From assembly GCA_900317845.1 (NCBI GenBank), contig ONII01000001.1:62001-126000 (forward strand): 64,000 nucleotides of DNA, given 5' to 3'. Under the pieces are notes generated by a model, which ran no database searches, was not told the DNA's origin, and was given only the letters and a program-made list of their open reading frames with translations. Origin of the DNA: an uncultured Bacteroidales bacterium (GTDB lineage: Bacteria; Bacteroidota; Bacteroidia; Bacteroidales; UBA932). Position numbers and translations under genes: made by a program. Shown here piece after piece: positions 61,130 to 64,000 of this stretch (its first letter is position 1; every line of letters begins with the position of its first letter).

Positions 61130-61762
61130 ATGGCTATCAAGATTAACCTCCAGGAAACGGAGACGGAGCTTTTCTGCAGCTCCAAGTGGTGGGGAGACCC
61201 TGACCTTCCTGCCGATATGGAATACCCCACCGTCCAGGTGACGGAGGACGGGGAAACCTTCGACTACCCCCTCACCTTCGTGTGTCAGATCGACTGCGAA
61301 GATATTGCCCCGCTGGACCCGGAAGGCAAACTGCCGCACCAGGGGATGTTATACGTTTTTGCCGCCATCGACGAGTACCTGGACTACGATGCCCCCTACC
61401 ACAACGGCCTGGGCGAATGGGCCCGCAAAATGGTGGTGGTCAAGTACACCAAAGCCATCAACATGGAAACCTTCCGCAGCGCCATCCTGGTGGACGACGA
61501 GGACCAGCCCCTCACCCAGCAGCCCCTCAAAATGACCTTCGAGGCTTGTGAGGAACAGGCCGATTGCACCAAGCTCCTGGGCGTTCCCTTCTTCGAGGAA
61601 GTGGGCCGGGAGATGGAAGGCTGCATCAATTTCCTGCAAATAGACTCCGACACCGCCGGCCTCCGCTTCTACGACGGCGGCATGCTCAACCTCCTGTACA
61701 AGCCCACAGACTTGGCCGCCGGCAAGTGGAAGCTGGTACACGCTTACATGACATCCTGCTAG
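61130..61762 (+). CDS. YwqG-like DUF1963 protein
   Basis: 210-residue cytoplasmic protein of the DUF1963/YwqG family. Typical family blocks: SKWWGDPDLPADMEYP near 18-33, FVCQIDCEDIAPLDPEGKLPHQGMLYVF (the FLxQIN..D equivalent) and, towards the end, INFLQIDSDTAGLRFYDGGMLNLLY. Biochemical function is not known for the family; it is common next to housekeeping or toxin-immunity genes. Stands as a single gene, followed by palindromic element R5. Confidence 0.85.
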   Translation: MAIKINLQETETELFCSSKWWGDPDLPADMEYPTVQVTEDGETFDYPLTFVCQIDCEDIAPLDPEGKLPHQGMLYVFAAIDEYLDYDAPYHNGLGEWARKMVVVKYTKAINMETFRSAILVDDEDQPLTQQPLKMTFEACEEQADCTKLLGVPFFEEVGREMEGCINFLQIDSDTAGLRFYDGGMLNLLYKPTDLAAGKWKLVHAYMTSC

Positions 61763-61763
61763 C

Positions 61764-61870
61764 GTGACACTTAACCTGTTGACCATCAACATTTTCCAGT
61801 ATAATCCTCGTTCGATTTTTGAACGAGGATTATCATGTAACGCACTCTGTATCAGGGAGTTGACGGTCAC
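61764..61870. repeat. 107-bp palindromic element, copy R5
   Basis: Core stem ATAATCCTCGTTC (61801-61813) with GAACGAGGATTAT (61821-61833), 13 bp perfect, loop of 7. Ends are the exact inverted pair GTGAC and GTCAC. It begins one base after the YwqG stop codon. With R1 and R2 it has precisely the same length, 107 bases. Confidence 0.87.
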
Positions 61871-62007
61871 GCGCCAGGTGTCATCCTAGCGGACTTTGCC
61901 TCACCAGGTGCGGTCATGGGTCCAGAAAGTGGGACGATGACAGCACCCGGGAAGCAGGAATGGGAAGAAAGGTGGGGGCGGAGGTGGAGGGTATGGCAAA
62001 TTATTTG

Positions 62008-62015
62008 TATATTTG
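62008..62015 (+). promoter_or_regulatory. Promoter -7 box of the porin-like gene
   Basis: TATATTTG, exact match, 6 bases before ATG 62022. The rest of the gap 61871-62007 holds nothing I can assign. Confidence 0.6.
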
Positions 62016-62021
62016 CAGGAT

Positions 62022-64000
62022 ATGGCGAAACTGTGGACAGACATCCTGCTCCCGCTGGCAGTGGCCGGAGGGGTGGCAGCGCAGACGCTGGGCGTGGAAA
62101 TGAACCGCGCCAGGGTGCTGCATGCCTGGTTCCCGGACGCCAAGCGGGACACCGTGCAAGTGGACTCTCTCCACCGCCCCCTGGACAGCCTGGTAAAAGT
62201 CCTGCAGAAGGACAGTACGCAGCGTCCTTCCCTGGATAGCCTGTCCCCAAGGGACCCCCTGGATAGCCTGGCCAGAGCCGCCATGGAGCAGATGCAGAAA
62301 GACAGCATCCGCGCCCGGCGGGACAGCCTCACGGAGGAAGAAGACCTCTTTGGCGCAGAGGACAATGTCCCCACGGTCTATGCCCGGGACACCATGAAGG
62401 TGCCGGACAGCCTCAAACTCACGGACCCCTTCCTGTACCAGTGGTACGTAGCCACCAAGGACAGCTACACCCACAAACTGGTGATAGACTCCCTGAAAGC
62501 GGAAGGCGACACCCTCATCTGGCCCCGCGTAGACTCCCTCTTTGTGGCCGATTCCACCCTCCAGGCCCAGATTGCCTGGGAAAAGAAGTGGGCGAGCATG
62601 AGCAAAGCGGAGCGCAAGCGCTGGATTTACGAACACGTGCAACTCCCCGTCATCCTGCACAAACAGGACAGCATCCTCAAGCGGAAAGACAGCCTCAAGC
62701 GCATCAAGGACAGCATTATCCAGAACACCCCGCGTATCCTGGAAACGCCCTTCCTGCCGGACAGCCTGCTGTACAAGCGCCTCACTACCTGGAAGCACAA
62801 CCGCCTGTTCAACAGCATGGAAATGGTAAAATGGGACACCACCGCCAACTACCATTTCTACGACTATCCCTTCATGCGGGAAGACGCCGGCGCCACCTGG
62901 CTGGGCATGCCGGGCAGTGCAGTCCAGCAGTACAACTACTTCCGCCGGGACCAGGAGCAAAGCGCCAGCTTCTACAAGGCCCAGGAAAGCTGGACCTATA
63001 ATGCAGAAAACTTCACGTTCTTCAATACCAAAACCCCGTACACAGAGCTGGAATACTCCGGCAACCTGTTCAACAGCAGCAGTTTAAGCGCCGACAACTT
63101 CCGCGTTTTCACCACGCAGAACATCCTTCCCTCGCTTAACATCGCCCTGGAAATGAAACGCTACGGCGGCGCCGGTACCCTCAAGAACGAAAAGACGGAC
63201 AACCGCACCTACTTTGTGAGCGGCAACTACCTGGGCAAGCGCTACATGGCCCATGCCGGCTTCATTTACAACAAGATTTCCCGGCAGGAAAGCGGCGGTA
63301 TGGTGGACAACCTGTGGATCCGGGACACCACGGTGGACGTTCGCGAAATCAACGTAAACCTGGCTGCCGCCTCCAACAGCTATCGGAAGATGACCGTTTT
63401 TGCAGACCAGACCTTCCGCATTCCCTTCACCTTCATCGAGAAACTCAAGCACCGCGGAGACACCACCTGGCACCCTTCGGACACCCTGGACCGGGACGCC
63501 ACCACGGCCTTCGTGGGCACGGCAACGGAGTTCACTACCTACAGTAAAAAGTACGTGGACAATAATTCCGACGAACTGGCCACCTTCTACAACGAGGTTT
63601 TCAACATCAACCCGGCCAAGAGTGCGGATTCCCTTCGCAACATGCGCCTGGACAACCGCGTGTTCATCCGCCTGCAACCCTGGAAGGACAACGCCATCGT
63701 CTCAAAAATTGAAGGCGGTATTGGCGACCGTTTCCAAACCTTCTACCTGCAGGATCCGGACGAAGTCCTGTACAAGCCTTCCAGCCACAAGTGGAACAGC
63801 GTGTATGCCTATGCCGGGGTGGAAGGCAGCTTTAAGCGCTACCTCAAATGGGACGCTACCGGCATGTATACCTTTGCCGGAAAAGAGGTAAACGACTTCT
63901 CTATCAATGCCAACGCAACGCTCAACTTCTTCCCCTTCCGCCGGCATCCGGACAACCCTATCAGCCTCAAGGCCCATTTTGAGACCAAGCTCAAGACGCC
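62022..64000 (+). CDS. Porin_10-family outer-membrane protein, 3' end cut by window
   Basis: 659 residues visible and still open. A putative signal peptide (MAKLWTDILLPLAVAGGVAAQ) leads into an unusual about 200-residue region rich in Asp-Ser-Leu units (VDSLHRPLDSL, LDSLSPRDPLDSLA and so on, with KDS and RDS variants). The later part, from FYDYPFMREDAGATWLGMPGSAVQQYNYF on, matches the Bacteroidota Porin_10 family and continues as amphipathic strands (NLFNSSSLS, GGAGTLKNEKTDNRTYFVSGNYLG, KMTVFADQTFRIPF). Likely a large outer-membrane barrel; solute unknown. Confidence 0.85.
   Translation, partial: MAKLWTDILLPLAVAGGVAAQTLGVEMNRARVLHAWFPDAKRDTVQVDSLHRPLDSLVKVLQKDSTQRPSLDSLSPRDPLDSLARAAMEQMQKDSIRARRDSLTEEEDLFGAEDNVPTVYARDTMKVPDSLKLTDPFLYQWYVATKDSYTHKLVIDSLKAEGDTLIWPRVDSLFVADSTLQAQIAWEKKWASMSKAERKRWIYEHVQLPVILHKQDSILKRKDSLKRIKDSIIQNTPRILETPFLPDSLLYKRLTTWKHNRLFNSMEMVKWDTTANYHFYDYPFMREDAGATWLGMPGSAVQQYNYFRRDQEQSASFYKAQESWTYNAENFTFFNTKTPYTELEYSGNLFNSSSLSADNFRVFTTQNILPSLNIALEMKRYGGAGTLKNEKTDNRTYFVSGNYLGKRYMAHAGFIYNKISRQESGGMVDNLWIRDTTVDVREINVNLAAASNSYRKMTVFADQTFRIPFTFIEKLKHRGDTTWHPSDTLDRDATTAFVGTATEFTTYSKKYVDNNSDELATFYNEVFNINPAKSADSLRNMRLDNRVFIRLQPWKDNAIVSKIEGGIGDRFQTFYLQDPDEVLYKPSSHKWNSVYAYAGVEGSFKRYLKWDATGMYTFAGKEVNDFSINANATLNFFPFRRHPDNPISLKAHFETKLKT

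Overview
The window comes from a member of the Bacteroidota, most likely a high-GC gut or rumen Bacteroidales species. Evidence: SusC/SusD pairs, BACON and SGBP-type lipoproteins, DUF4783 and Porin_10 proteins, and promoters with the Bacteroidota -7 box TAnnTTTG (and, at tRNA-Leu and fic, a TTTG -33 box 19 bases upstream). Genus cannot be fixed from the sequence. Many genes carry long open antisense frames caused by codon bias; these were discarded.

1-26.5 kb is a polysaccharide utilisation locus (PUL) for beta-mannan, probably (acetylated) galactoglucomannan. One long minus-strand gene run starts at a promoter near 23.18 kb: GH5_7 mannanase, SusC, SusD, an SGBP-B-like protein, an IPT/TIG protein, two BACON-bearing endo-glycanases (GH26, GH5), a second GH26, GH130 mannosylglucose phosphorylase, an SGNH acetylesterase, a PA14-containing GH31, GH3, and a 2-epimerase that runs off the left edge. 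An AraC regulator lies upstream on the same strand, and a GH36 alpha-galactosidase is divergent from it. The expected route is: surface mannanases cut the chain, SusCD imports oligomers, GH36/GH31/GH3/esterase remove branches and glucose, the epimerase turns mannobiose into mannosylglucose, and GH130 phosphorolyses it. No inner-membrane sugar transporter is visible.

26.5-43.6 kb is core genome: an MscS-type channel, DUF4783, rlmH, an NtrY/NtrC-like two-component pair (the regulator lacks a DNA-binding domain), cmk, ispH, a small lipoprotein with efp, an AsmA-like giant, prmA and an unknown secreted protein. 43.7-47.95 kb, starting at tRNA-Leu(UAG), looks like an accessory island: DUF6922/AbiEii pair, a truncated Fic gene, a GH5 endoglucanase, and an intact Fic gene with a palindromic operator. 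Three copies of one direct repeat each sit just after a stop codon. 47.97-53.7 kb holds a GH2/alpha-beta hydrolase/lipoprotein/outer-membrane protein run and a divergent barrel protein. 53.7-64 kb holds a MATE transporter fused to an ATPase-like domain, aspartate ammonia-lyase, a PspC-PadR-PspC operon, class I fumarase with rubredoxin, a YwqG-like protein and the start of a Porin_10 protein.

The most unusual signal is a family of about 107-bp imperfect palindromes (five clear copies and one degenerate copy) with a fixed central hairpin and GTG...CAC ends, lying between genes and sometimes touching start and stop codons.
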